Below, piece after piece: positions 20,925 to 32,689 of a DNA stretch of 64,000 nucleotides (its first letter is position 1; the number at the start of each line of letters is the position of its first letter). Under the pieces are notes generated by a model. That model saw only the letters and a list, made by a program, of their open reading frames with translations, was not told the DNA's origin and ran no database searches. Where the stretch lies: contig CM044967.1 of assembly GCA_024516035.1 (NCBI GenBank), positions 7,392,532 through 7,456,531 on the forward strand, written 5' to 3'. The position numbers were made by a program, and so were the translations under genes. The stretch is from Bactericera cockerelli (Eukaryota > Arthropoda > Insecta > Hemiptera > Triozidae).

Positions 20925-21144
20925 CTAGCGGGCTGTCGCCCGCAAAGCAAAAAATCCTTTTTCGCCAATGGCAGGTATTGTAGTGCGAATTTCGAAAAAT
21001 CCCGTCTTATTGCACATCTAGACAATAAGACAAAGCTACCTACCAAATTTCAGCTTCCTAGGACTTACCAGTTCGGAGAAACAGTGATGAATCAGTGAGT
21101 GAGTCAGTCAGTCAGTGAGTGAAACTCTCTTTTATAAGTATAGA
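20925..21144 (-). mobile_element. Non-autonomous Helitron, 220 bp
   Basis: On the minus strand it begins TCTATACTTATAAAAGAG and ends with the hairpin GCGGGC-GACA-GCCCGC followed directly by TAG, giving the CTAG terminus. The host bases are A before and T after, as required for Helitron insertion. There is no coding content. Confidence 0.8.
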
Positions 21145-21832
21145 TAATTGATTTTTTAGATTAATATTTTATTTTTACTAATTTTCCACTATGAACCCAC
21201 ACCAAAAGATTGAAAAGTTCGTTGAAATTAAAATTTTAAATTGTCCTCAAATGTTTGAGTAATTCTTGCTCTTTCTGAGTAAACATCATTCGGTCATGTT
21301 TAGGTAGTAAAGCCATAAATTATAGGCAACCAACGTCAAATTTCAATTCCAAAACCTCGGTATTTAGGTTTGATAGTAACGATATTGCCAAAAACTTGAA
21401 AAATAAGAAAAATCCTTCCAAAACGTAATAGGTATTCTAATACCTTTGCATCATGAAATACCGGAGAAGGGTAGTATTTGTGGCATGTCTTTTTAAATCT
21501 AAGGGTAGGTACAATTAGGTTTTATAGGTTGCAGACGTGAAGTGACCATTTTTCATTTATGATTAAACTCACAGATGCATAGAGGCTGTCGCTCACACTC
21601 TTCTTTCACTTAGCCTTTTCGCAAACATTGTTGGGGTCGGCATGGGTCAACCTCGTCTTTATGGTTGAGTTAGGGATGTAGGACTCTTACTTCCACTTTT
21701 AATGGCTGAATATCCATCCTAATGTATGTCACAATTGTCACATTATAAAAATTATTCACGAAAACTATCTTTTCTCCAGGTTACTAACATCATTAAACTT
21801 TTATAAGTAACCACGGCAAAGAGTGGTGTATA

Positions 21833-23703
21833 CAGGGTGATCGAAACCACCCAGCCACTATCTTTTTCTCAAGAACGGTTTAAGTTAGGATCTTGAAACA
21901 AAAAATTGGTCCCCAATATGAAGTCTGAAGTTTTATGGGAAAATATTTTGAACCTCCGCCCACCGCCCCTAAGGGCGTTTTCAGGGGGGTACATGTCCGT
22001 TTCTCCCGAATTTTAAATGGAATGCATATTTTTTTATTTTACTTTCAAAACATGCAAAGCAAGTTAGTAACATTATTAAAAAGAAAAAAAATATTCCTTG
22101 GTTCGAGTCCCGAAAAAACACGGTTTTTAGAAGAAAATAGGTCCAGGTTGCGGAAGTCATTACGGGCACCCAGTAAACGTTGTAAAAAAATTAAAAACGT
22201 CAAAAGATAGGTAAAGTTCTCTTCTTTAATTTGATGTACTTGATTTTACTCATTAAGCAAGTCATAGGTCCTTAAATTGGTCATAAACTTTTTTCAGTTT
22301 CAAAAGACCAAAAGTCCAGAAATTTAAATTCGACCCCCTATTTTTTTTTCTTTTAAATAAAAGAAGGTAATTAGTAGCATACAATGCAAAAAAAATGAAC
22401 TTTATGCGATTTTTTTCCTTAAAATGGCAGACGAATAACCTCTGAAATGCGTCCATTTCCGTGCGCGTGAGTCATCACACGGGTCCGTGCCTGAAGTTTG
22501 TATGTACGATGTAGGTAATTCACTTCTACAGATGATCAAAAAACACCACATTCTGCTGCAGTACATTTCCTGAGTCTGCCAGGATAGGTGGCATGAACTC
22601 TGTCTAGCTCCTGAAGTGTGATGTTGCGGCAGATCTCAATGATGCGCAGCTTCACATTTTCCACATCTGTTGTCCTGGTTCGGTATGCTTAATATTTTAC
22701 ATTTTCCCACAGGTAGAAATTCATGACGGTGAGGTCCGGGGTGCGAGTAGTATAAGAGTTTGGTCCTCCTCTACCGATCCATCTCTAAGGGAACATTCGA
22801 TTAAGTTTTTCTCACATCCTCAGATAAAAATGGGTGGGGCCTAGTCTTGTTGGAACAACATTGTATCCTTAATGTTGGTTTTAAGTTCAAATGAAGTTTA
22901 AATACTTTACTCCCGTCAGCTTTCCGTCGATGAAATACGGTCCAATAATCCTAGTGCTAAGGACACCGCACCAAACATTAAGACTCCATACATGCTGGTC
23001 ATCAACTTCTCTCATTAAATGAGGGTTCCGTACATACAAACTTCAGGCACGGACTCGTGTGATGACTCACGCGCACGGAAATGGACGCATTTCAGAGGTT
23101 ATTCGTCTGCCATTTTAAGGAAAAAAATCGCATAAAGTTCATTTTTTTTGCATTGTATGCTACTAATTACCTTCTTTTATTTAAAAGAAAAAAAATGGGG
23201 GGTCGAATTTAAATTTCTGGACTTTTGGTCTTTTGAAACTGAAAAAAGTTTATGACCAATTTAAGGACCTATGACTTCCTTAATAAGTAAAATCAAGTAC
23301 ATCAAGTTAAAGAAGAGAACTTTACCTATCTTTTGACGTTTTTAATTTTTTTACAACGTTTACCGGGTGCCCGTAATGACTTCCGCAACCTGGGCCTATT
23401 TTCTTCTAAAAACCGTGTTTTTTCGGGACTCGAACCAAGGAATATTTTTTTTCTTTTTAATAATGTTACTAACTTGCTTTGCATGTTTTGAAAGTAAAAT
23501 AAAAAAATATGCATTCCATTTAAAATTCGGGAGAAACGGACGTGTACCCCCCTGAAAACGCCCTTAGGGGCGGTGGGCGGAGGTTCAAAATATTTTCCCA
23601 TGAAACTTCAGACTTCATATTGGGGACCAATTTTTTGTTTCAAGATCCTAACTTAAACCGTTCTCGAGAAAAAGATAGTGGCTGGGTGGTTTCGATCACC
23701 CTG
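21833..23703. mobile_element. Long-TIR Tc1/mariner-like element (1871 bp)
   Basis: Terminal inverted repeats of about 675 bases (21833-22508 and 23029-23703) begin CAGGGTGATCGAAACCACCC and are flanked by TA (21831-21832 and 23704-23705). The unique core 22509-23028 reads, on the minus strand, as a decayed DDE transposase: fragments such as IIGPYFIDGKLTGVKYLNF and APRTSP can be recognised between stops and frameshifts. TA target sites and these fragments indicate the Tc1/mariner superfamily. The element cannot make its own transposase. Confidence 0.82.
22520..23028 (-). pseudogene. Decayed DDE transposase core
   Basis: The minus strand shows VWSLNVWCGVLSTRIIGPYF, then QQD-APP, and later RWIG-like and PRTSPDLT-like remnants. 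These follow the order of a mariner-type DDE domain but carry several stops and frame changes. About 170 codons of an expected 350 or so remain. Confidence 0.65.
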
Positions 23704-23828
23704 TATAACTATAATAGTTGAAAAACACCACTTTAATATAATAGAATATAGATAGATAGATTATTTTTTTAAATCTAAGGGTATAATTAAGTTTTAGTGT
23801 GGAAGTGTGCCACATAACACAAGCCTAA

Positions 23829-23978
23829 GGGCCGAACTATAAATAAAACAGTATTAGATTTAATCTCCGGTGACACTATCAACAAACTCGTGTTATAGTG
23901 AGCTGTGATTGATTGAAAACTCCGACTCGAGAATGTGTCAGGCTCAGATTAACTTTAATCCTATTTCATAATGTGACT
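23829..23978. mobile_element. PIF/Harbinger-like MITE (family P), copy 2
   Basis: Starts GGGCCGAACTATAAATAAAA after TAA, and its degraded right end includes TCATAATGTGACT before TTAA. Same interior as copy 1 (GATTGATTGAAAACTCCGAC). Confidence 0.55.
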
Positions 23979-24029
23979 TTAAGTGCCACCTAGAAAAATG
24001 ATGGATAGAAAGGTATATGCTAAATACTT

Positions 24030-24299
24030 TTTTTTTTTTTTTTTTTTTAAGTGGGGTTTAACGTCGCTTTCAACTGCCATGGTCATATCACGACGGGGGT
24101 TTTACCCTCCATTCGCAGGAAACTCACAAACCTGCTACTCACATTGACCTCACCCAGCCTGAGTGGGGCCGGGAAAAGCCAGCGTCACGAGAATTAGAAT
24201 TTGAATGGTCACCCATCCAAGTCTTAACCTCGCTGGATGTCGCTTAACTTCGGTGTTCTGAAGGGAACCGGTGTATTCAACATGCCATCGACGCTGGCT
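24030..24299 (-). mobile_element. 5S rRNA-headed SINE (family S6) with poly-A tail and 11-bp target duplication
   Basis: Nearly identical to 17309-17567. On the minus strand it ends in a run of about 19 A. GCTAAATACTT flanks it at 24019-24029 and 24300-24310. Poly-A plus a target duplication is the signature of LINE-mediated retroposition. Confidence 0.9.
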
Positions 24300-24536
24300 G
24301 CTAAATACTTACTATGATATAAATGATCATGGCAGTTAGTAAGTATGTAGGTAATGTGCTACGGCTGATAAACTGATAAATTAACATTGGGACTACTGAA
24401 AAAAGGCATCGGATTTAATCCAAGCTCGGGTTGTATCTTGGTTTTGCAAGTTTTTATCTTGGTAACACCGCGCTAGGTAAACTTTTAGGGCGTCATTAAA
24501 ATTTTCTACTCTGAAAGAATGATGATTCGTTTCTAA

Positions 24537-24673
24537 GTACCGAATTATAAAACAAGATTAGATTTAATCTAAGTGGACACTATCACTTAACTCGGGGTAG
24601 AGTACGCTGTGATTGGTTGAAACCCCGACTTGAGGGCTTATATTAATTTTAGTCCTGTTTTATAATATGGCCC
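24537..24673. mobile_element. PIF/Harbinger-like MITE (family P), copy 3
   Basis: TAA flanks at 24534-24536 and 24674-24676, with inverted ends around CCGAATTATAAAACA and TGTTTTATAATATGGCCC. Confidence 0.7.
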
Positions 24674-25144
24674 TAAGGAATTCCATTGATCCAGTAGTTT
24701 TTGGTACCAGTATTATTTGATCTAATTTTACCAGACAGAAAAACAAACTTCGACCAAAGTTCATCTGAAAACAGAAAGGTCTTTTTTAACATGAAAAACG
24801 AAGGTTATTTCCTGGCCAAGTCACCTGATCTAAATTGGTTTGACGCTTCTCAACTTTCACATGACTAATTAATGTAACTCCTCTTCTTCCAATTATCATC
24901 ATACTAACTCAAATAGACAGCTTTAAACGATGCCTTCGTGTCAATCCTAAACGCAATTCGCACGCTATTTCATTGGAATTAATTCCGGACTATCCGTCCG
25001 GTTTGTCAGTGTAGAAAGTTTAACATAGATCAGGGGTACCCATACCTGGGTAATGTTATAGGCGGCAATTACAGCCAAGTTCAAACAGCCATTCATTACG
25101 GTATGTATGCGTGTTTGACTGGGAATTTAGCGTAATTGGGAACT

Positions 25145-25390
25145 GTATAATACCCTAATAATAATAATATCGCCTTATTTATAGAATAAAACAGAAATAG
25201 AAGAAGACTAAATCGATACACCTTGTTTATTCTGCCGAGATAAAACTTAAAAGTCCCTTTACTCCAGCAGTCAGACTGCTTTTTATACTGCCCGACTAGA
25301 ACTGGAAAGTCCCGATACTCCAGCACTAATCCCAAGACCTATTAGATGGTCAAAATCCTAAATGGAAGAATACTTTGTCATGTCCTATAC
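25145..25390 (-). mobile_element. tRNA-headed SINE, family S4, diverged
   Basis: Minus-strand body with CTGGAGTATCGGGACTTTCC and CGGGCAGTATAAA, ending in (ATT)n. The head is lost or unrecognisable. Confidence 0.6.
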
Positions 25391-25949
25391 TATAAGAGTA
25401 TCAAAAAGTAAAATGTACTGAAAATAAATAGATATACGTTCACCTTCAAGAGTGGTCTCTTTTCTAACTGTGACAAGTTAAAATGAGAAATAGCTGTGGG
25501 AATCTTACCCCAGATGCATTGAATTGAATGTAATATGAACTTTGTAATCAAATATATAAACATAATTATTACCTACTAAGCTAAAGTTAACTCATTAGGT
25601 TTTTGAGACAACGCCCACAGACAACCTAATGTTATCAACCCACTGATATCTACTTAAACTCTTGAAATTTAATTCACATCTGAACAAAAAAACACACCAA
25701 TTCTATTATACTTTTTTTTTTTCCTAGGTAGTGTACTGATATTTAATGAGATACTTTCATCCCGCGTCAAAAATAAACTATGGCACCTATCTCTTCTTGA
25801 GATTTTATCCACGATTTGAATTATTCTAGTGTATTGTTTTATTAATTTCTTATTTCGGTCATTTTCCAAGCAACAAGTCAACGTTTATAATTCGTTTATA
25901 ATATAGTCAACAACAAGTCAATACTTACACCACCATTAAACACTGATAT

Positions 25950-25986
25950 CAGCCAAAACAGAAAAGTGAGAAGTTGTACTAGATAC
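25950..25986 (-). repeat. Copy of the short dispersed motif
   Basis: The minus strand gives ATCTAGTAC and then the exact core ACTTCTCACTTTTCTGTTT. Confidence 0.7.
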
Positions 25987-26417
25987 AAATCATGCAACAC
26001 AATACACCACAAAATTCTGGCCCGTGAACGCGGAAGACAAAACAAAAGGAACAAAAAAATTCAGGACTGAAGATCACGCAAGATGAGATGGACGAGAAAA
26101 TTCAATGGAAGATATTCTTCACCTTACATAATAATAGATCCATCCATGCACCTGCAGCCGAAACATATTGAGATCACATTATCTAACCGTTAACATCTAG
26201 CTTGTCAATAGAGATCCTGACATAACTTTCTATTAGATAACCCAGATATTGAGTTCTCGCGTCTGATACTAGCTGTATACCTGTACTTTGCCACGGAATT
26301 AAATTTAAAATCAACTCAGGCTGTAACGAATTAACGTAATGCCGGCATCGCCCTGTTTTTTTTTTCTTCAAAAATTTGAAAAAAAATCTCAGTTAGTAAT
26401 TAGGGCCGATTCAATTA

Positions 26418-26518
26418 GGGCCGAATTATAAAACAGAATTACAACGAAGATAAACCTCAAGTCCGTCCCTCAAGTTGCACTATTTAGTGCACTCTGATTG
26501 GTTGAACTTGAGGAAACG
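26418..26518. mobile_element. PIF/Harbinger-like MITE (family P), truncated copy 4
   Basis: Starts GGGCCGAATTATAAAACAG after TTA; its right end is missing, and a second stub of the same TIR (GGGCCGATTC) lies just before it. Confidence 0.55.
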
Positions 26519-26659
26519 GGTTCTCACTTGTATTCTTCTTTCATTTTGCCTTCTTTCAAAATTCACTTTGGGCGGCATTATTCAACCTCATGGTTGAGGT
26601 TGGTTGGTTGTGGCCCATTTTTACGGCTGGATGGCCTTCCTAACGCCAACGATTCTTTT

Positions 26660-26765
26660 TCATTTAACATCCTGATTAGGACGGGGGTTTTACCCTCCAT
26701 TCGCTAGGAATCGTACCAGCTACCCACCAACCTACTGGGTAGGGCCGGAAATGTCAGCCTCACTT
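26660..26765 (-). repeat. 3' body fragment of a 5S-headed SINE (family S6)
   Basis: Plus strand GACGGGGGTTTTACCCTCCA and GGGTAGGGCCGG match the S6 body. It is fused to an older repeat (26515-26650, TTTACGGCTGGATGGCCTTC) that also has a relative at 21590-21725. Confidence 0.55.
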
Positions 26766-26914
26766 GTCAATTCTTATAATATCCATTTTTTAGTATTTTC
26801 CTTCCCGTACTAATACTTAGTATTGTGTGTTTTATTCTACAATGGTTTTGTCTGCCTCCTCTTTGGTATTAAAATCAGAGTAGCCATAATATTACCTACA
26901 TTAATATAGTGGAA

Positions 26915-27095
26915 GAGATTGCCATAGGCAATAACCCCGCCCTTTAGTTAGGACATATGTTTATATATATTTTTGTATACTTATTCCTTTTTATTGTAAG
27001 TATATATTTTTTCCATTTTTTCATTGCTATAATATTTTTTTGTACTGTACATATGTCTTTTTATATCTAATAAAGTGTTTAATAATAATAATAAT
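26915..27095 (+). repeat. Non-LTR retrotransposon 3' tail fragment
   Basis: GGAAGAGATTGCCATAGGCA, then AACCCCGCCCTTTAG, and the end TAATAAAGTG with (ATA)n; the counterpart of 19075-19260. Confidence 0.5.
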
Positions 27096-27439
27096 AATAC
27101 ATTAAATTTTTACCACTATCATTTGTAGCAACAATTAACGTGCAATTATACGGACAGTGGCAGAAGCGCTATTGATGGTTACTTATTGTTTAGTTACTTC
27201 CGGTAGCATCACTGATAAGGAACGGAACCCCTCTTTGATCCAGAGAATCAATGAGAAATAACATTATTATTATTGGTCAACTACATGATACATTCAACAA
27301 AATAGGACATGAAAAAAAAAGAACACAATAGAATATGTAGTGAACCAAGGGGCGAACTTAAAGCCTGTGGTTTTCTCTTCCACCGAACGCCATTGTTCGG
27401 GGGGTTTTTTGTTTTCCTGTACAGTGTATAGACAGCGAT

Positions 27440-27650
27440 AGTGTCCAGTATTCCGAGGGATTTCTACACTAGGTTTGGAGATTTTGTCTGTCCGGCACTC
27501 TGTGAATACAGAGTTCGCGGGTTCGAAACCCAGTCCGACCATGAAAAGTTATCCTCCCATTTGAGATTTTGAGCACAAAAAAATACGTCTTGGGCTTAAT
27601 GCTGGAATAATGGGACTAATCGGGCAGTACAAATAAAACGATATTATTAT
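27440..27650 (+). mobile_element. tRNA-headed SINE, family S4
   Basis: B-box GGGTTCGAAACCC, body GTTATCCTCCCATTTGAGAT, and CGGGCAGTACAAATAAAACG before (ATT)n. The 5' part abuts a minus-strand LINE tail fragment (27294-27385). Confidence 0.65.
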
Positions 27651-29007
27651 TTCCCCTTATTATATTATTATTATTATTAATTATTATATTATTTCCCCTC
27701 TCTCTCTTTTGTATTTTTCGTAACGTGAATTCTTAGAGAACTGTTATCCTCTATTTTCCTCCTGAGGAAGAACCGATAGAGAATATTCAACAGTAAGGCA
27801 GTGTCACTTGTCCATAGACATAGAAGTCAGCTCCGGTGGATATTCTTCGGTACTCTGTCAGTTCGATTTACTTTCACATTTATTTTTCCTAATGCATTCA
27901 TTATAGCTATTCATTAATATTACAAGTATACTGCCTATATCACTTATAGCTATGTAATATACCGCTAATATAATGTAGTACATTATATAGCTATATAATA
28001 TTATAATATACCGGATGTCCAAAAAAATCAGTTTTTTCTGAAAAACATAGAACAACTTTTTTCATCTCAAGTTACGAGTCTAGTAGGTGATATGCAAAAC
28101 CTCGTACAGATAGAAAGGAGTCTAGTTTTTTAGTTACTAAAAATGTTTGCATTTGTATGAAACTTTCAGAAAATGAGTAAAATATTGTGGAGATATATCA
28201 TCTCCACAATATCATCTCCATATCATGAAATATCATCTCCACATAACATTAAGTAGAATTATCTTAGGTGTCATTTTATGTAAATTTAGGTATTTTGTAT
28301 TAATTAAAGAATAAATCAAAATCAAATCATAGGGTGGCGTCATCGTGAACGACGGTAGCTAGACAGTGGAGGAATGACTCAGTACTTATACCACTGTCTT
28401 TACAAGGAGGCTAATAATTGACAAGGGGCCCCAGAACCCAGCCAATGCTGGTATAGGTACTACTTGGTTATAGTCCCCCCGCCAGACTAAAGATTATCAA
28501 TGCAAATTTTAAGTCTGATATCTTAAGCAGAAGTTCTTTTTTTTTTAAACTGATATTTCTTTTTGCCCACCCGGTATTTCTTAGGTATTACAACTACTAT
28601 ATATTATAGTTTTTCTATCGCTCATTATTTGATAGTGTAACGTCGTGAGATGTCATTCAATGTTTTGTATTTGTGATCTGTTCCTGTTTAGCTAGGTGTA
28701 TTCAATTACACCTATCGATTAGATCCTGGATTCCTTCCGTTTAATATCGCGTTTTTAGATGGGTATGTACTGGTGATAGAAGCATCAAAAAAGTAGTGAA
28801 ACTTACTAGGCCGTATAGGTAATTTATAACTCTTTCATTAAGACTTTTAGGTCCGTCTATTCCATCAATTTTTCGGTACCTACTATATTATTAAAGTCAT
28901 AAAATATATACCTATGATCTTAAAAATAAAGAGGTAAAATCCTCACATCTAAAAGTTAATTCGAGCCAGAAACAATGTCAAAATGATTTCTGTTCTATGT
29001 TTTTCAG

Positions 29008-32000
29008 AATCTCTTTATCCTGCTACTCAGTGTCATATTTGCATCAGGGGTTCGAATCTACATACTGGACGATAAAACTCATGGTAAGAATATTAATAGT
29101 AAGTTATCATCTCGTACATGTGTTAATCACTTTCGCGATGTCACATCTACTCAAACTCGCTTTACTAAATCTTTACTGAAACCGGGACTTGAACCGCCGA
29201 CCTCCAGGTTACAAGTCCGGCGCCTTCTCGATAAAGCTACTGAGGTCGGTGACTGTTGATACTAATTAATTAGGTAATTAAAACAGGGTCTAGTGTAGAT
29301 TGCGTGAGAGGCGACGCAGTAGATGCCCTCAGAAACTTTGTTCAAGAGGGTTATTTTGATTTTTTTTTTTTTTTTTAAACATACTGTAGGTACAGTGCCG
29401 GATTACCCATATGGCGGATTTGGCAGATGCCAAGGGCCCCGCGCTTCAGCAGCTTACACTAGATATTATGAGATTTTGAAAAAGCTTGAAGTAGGTATTA
29501 TGAGTTTTTTAAAAGCTTACACTAGGTGTTTTTGGATAATGAGTAAGGAGAAAAAGAAATAAAAGGGGAAAGAACACACTCACAGCAAAGTACATAAATT
29601 GAAAGAAATGCGCGGGGCCCCCTATTACTGTCTACTCCTCGAATCAACAATGATCAACCACATGGACACTAGCGGATTACCTACCTCAATGGCGGATTTG
29701 GTAGATGCCAAATTCCCCGCGGTTTTGGGGACCCCGCGTTTCGGGCAGCTTACACAAATTATAAGTGTTTTTGAATGACCTTTAAGTCGGTTTTTCTGGA
29801 TTTTAATATTAAATAAAATCACAGCCAGTTTAGCAAAATATTAAAAGAAAAACCACGGGGCCCACCTTAAAACCGACCACATATATGAAAATAGGTAGAT
29901 CTCTATAGCTATTGCCTGCGACTCTTTATATAATATATAAATATAATATAATTACTCGTATTTGAAAAGAATAATATTGACAAAGGACGTGATTATTGCC
30001 TTAGGTAATCTCTGCCATTAAACCCATAAAGTTTCTTCTGAGTGCTCAGTGATCGGCTTTATCGACATCTTAACCAATGATCTACATTCTAATCGCCTGC
30101 GACGTTTTTAATGTTTTTTTTTTCTTTCGAGATATCTTATTGTATATAATTTCCGAGTACTTTACCACATAACTTTTCAAAAATTTCGCTTGCGGCGCCG
30201 TCAAATTTACTTATCTTGATGTTTTGGATTGTTTTTCAAGACGTGCAATTCTAGTACCATTAAAAGAAAAAAAATCTTTGGGCATTTTCGAAGTGCCTTT
30301 TGATAGGTTGGTATTATTTTGGCGAGAGACCTTTTTAAAAAAAAATAGCATTCAATACTAGCAATAAAATCTCCATAGTAATCGATGATCTTCTTGAATC
30401 GATGATCTTCGGAAAAAATGTTGCCTTCGGTGTTATAAACGTCGTTTTGGATACTATTATGGATTGGTGCCCAGGACACTTGGCTTCGATTTTAAGGTTC
30501 TAAAAATAGTATTTTAGAAAAAACTCAGTACAATTTTGGGGCCCCGCGCCTCAAAAATGCCAAGGACCCCGCGCAGCCTTAATCCGGCACTGTGTAGGTA
30601 TGTAGTAAATTTGAATAAGCACTGTAGTTTCAAGGAGGCGTTCTCCCGCGAAAGTAACATTTCGCTTGATTCCCAAATATTATCAAAAAAATTCGGAATT
30701 TTTCAAGTTAGCGTCGTAAAAACAAAATTCTAGAGAAAAAAATATTGGCTTTAATTTTACTGCGTACAACGTTCGTTCTTGAGATATAAGCGAAAAAAAG
30801 CCATTTCCCCCTCGATTCACCCCATTATTCCACCCGCCCCCCCTATTTCGTTCCATTCAAATTCTATCAGGCCCATGAGTTCAAACTATACGTTGGTTCT
30901 AATAGTGTAATACCTACCTAGTTATTGTGATTATTTACTCAACAAAGAATTACCATGCCTAGATAATGGTGAATCAATCAAGAATATGACAAGTCTAATG
31001 GGTCCTATCACTGGATCGTGATAGATCCATTATTCCGTTTTATTTCATTAGGTCTGTCAGAGGCTATGTATTAAGCGATACAAATTCTCCATATTACAAA
31101 TACAAATTACATACGGAATTTTCGGAACTCATTTTCTTCTAATTATTAGAGTTCCGTAATCCCTAATATTAGCCAAATGAAAGCGCTAATAGCTATGGTA
31201 AAGTAATGCTATAAATTGGCCTTAGGATTAGGTTATGTCAAATAGATTTAGTTGATTTCGGCTTTGTAAAACTAGCGTTTTACTGGTTGCTAAAATGTGG
31301 TGAGCCATTATATTATAATCTAGCCAAGTCCGATACCTTTAAAAGACAGTTTTTACATTTTAAAACAATCTAAACATCTAATGCGGTGGACTGACTATTC
31401 TGTAACCAACTCTGTATTTTGTTTCTCGAAACGGTCTAGGTCACGTTAGAAAGTTGCAACTTCAACAAATGAGAGAAAGGTCGAAGCGACAGTCCCTCGG
31501 CATTTCTAACAGCGGCTTTGATAGATTCCCCGGAGCAGATCAGTCGCACTTTGACCCTCTCCTGTCGCCATCTTTCACACAAGCTCAGCAGCAAGCTCCT
31601 CCCACCCCCCTTGGCCAGAAGCCTCTCAGTCTAGCGGACATGGTAGACCTGACCAACCCTCCTGAACCAGACACACTCATTGACTACCTCACACCACCCA
31701 GCCCGACCACTTTTCAAAACTACCCTCCGTTACAGAACAACGGACCATTCTCGGGCACGTCCAATAATGGAAACACCGCTCAACAATCTTTCCATAACTC
31801 ATTTGCGCCACCACAGCAGACTGCTTTCTCCAACATCAACCCGACTGTTACCAGCGTGAATCCTCCGATCTCAACTAACCCCGTCAGTCCCAATATAAAT
31901 CCAACAAGTTTCCCCAACACTTCGCCAGGGTTTGCTGATCAGAATTCTAACTTCGTGACACCACCTACCAACTTTGTGACTCCTCAGTCTCGAGAAATAT

Positions 32001-32689
32001 CAAATAGTTTCAATAGCTTTTCGAGCTCAAACGATCAACAAGGTACTAACAGTAATTCTCAAAGTAGTGCTCCAGCCCCTCAAGGGAAATGGGACCTTGG
32101 TTTCGACGCAAGTGATATTCTGAACCCCCCTTTGTATGAATCGCCATCTAACCCTAGCCCTACAGCAGGCGACTACGAGACTCTGTTCCCCCGGCGACCG
32201 GCTATCAGCTCATCCGCCAGCAACAATGCCCCAGTTCTAGCGTTGCATCCTTCCCACAGTCAGTTTACGATACATGGTAGCCTGCGCGCTAATGAGCAGG
32301 GACAAAGCATTATCTGGGGAACTTTCAAACCTGCACCCTTCGCCAACCTTCCTCCTGTGGCTCCTACTGCAGATTTCTCCCGACCTGCACCGTCCAACGA
32401 ACATTTAAGATATTCTCCACCGCCTCAGCAACCAGACAACTACACACCTTTTTCCGATTCCTATCTACCACAAGGTACCGCCACCGATAGTTTCATCCCA
32501 CATCCTGACGAGACTTTCTCGTCTTCATTTCGCCGGAGACAATCCCAGAATGAGGAGTCAGATGACGAGACGAGCTACGACAAGCCTCCTCCCGCGCAAG
32601 TGAAAGGCCCTGTGTACTCTTTTGTGAAGACCTTCAAGAACGGGTCATTCAAGTGGGGGGTCCGCCAGGGCGCTCTCAACAACAGATGA
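29008..32689 (+). CDS. Unrecognised secreted Pro/Ser/Asn/Gln-rich protein, two exons; first exon not found
   Basis: Exon 29008-29083 follows TTTTTCAG and ends G|GTAAGA; exon 31440-32689 follows TCTAG and ends at TGA. The phases join (one base plus two). Together they give 441 residues without the initiator. The first exon starts NLFILLLSVIFASGVRIY, a hydrophobic signal-peptide core. The mature part has a basic stretch with a possible KR cleavage site (RERSKRQS), then about 280 residues rich in P, S, N, Q and F. The C-terminus is ordered-looking: GPVYSFVKTFKNGSFKWGVR. I do not recognise the family. Its role may be extracellular or structural, but that is only composition-based. After the stop, a donor-like GTAAGTATG suggests a 3' UTR intron. 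The initiator Met must come from an upstream exon, since the in-frame upstream sequence has a TGA. Confidence 0.7.
29102..29250 (-). mobile_element. tRNA-headed SINE, family S1, in the intron of the secreted-protein gene
   Basis: Begins about 18 bases after the donor of the signal-peptide exon. Minus-strand head ACCTCAGTAGCTTTATCGAG, B-box GGTTCAAGTCCC. Confidence 0.7.
29393..30592. mobile_element. hAT-like element, 1200 bp, 8-bp target duplication
   Basis: The ends are CAGTGCCGGATTA and TAATCCGGCACTG. The flanking 8-base duplication is TGTAGGTA (29385-29392 and 30593-30600). Just inside the ends lie repeated GCCCCGCGC and TGGCGGATTTGGCAGATGCC segments (also at about 29690-29720), as is common for subterminal repeats. 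No transposase is recognisable; the longest minus-strand frame (30207-30479) shows no motif I trust. Confidence 0.85.
30601..31439. other. Rest of the intron of the secreted-protein gene
   Basis: AT-rich with C-runs near 30840. No exon, tRNA or full element seen. Confidence 0.5.

Noticed and set aside
20763..21098. 111-codon frame
   Set aside because: Half of it is inside the Helitron; the rest has no recognisable motif.
21935..22210. 91-codon frame as a possible gene
   Set aside because: It lies in the TIR of the mariner-like element and recurs inverted in the other arm; no known domain. Kept only as a remark.
30207..30479. hAT transposase remnant in the 1.2-kb element
   Set aside because: The 90-codon minus-strand frame has no motif that I can match with confidence.
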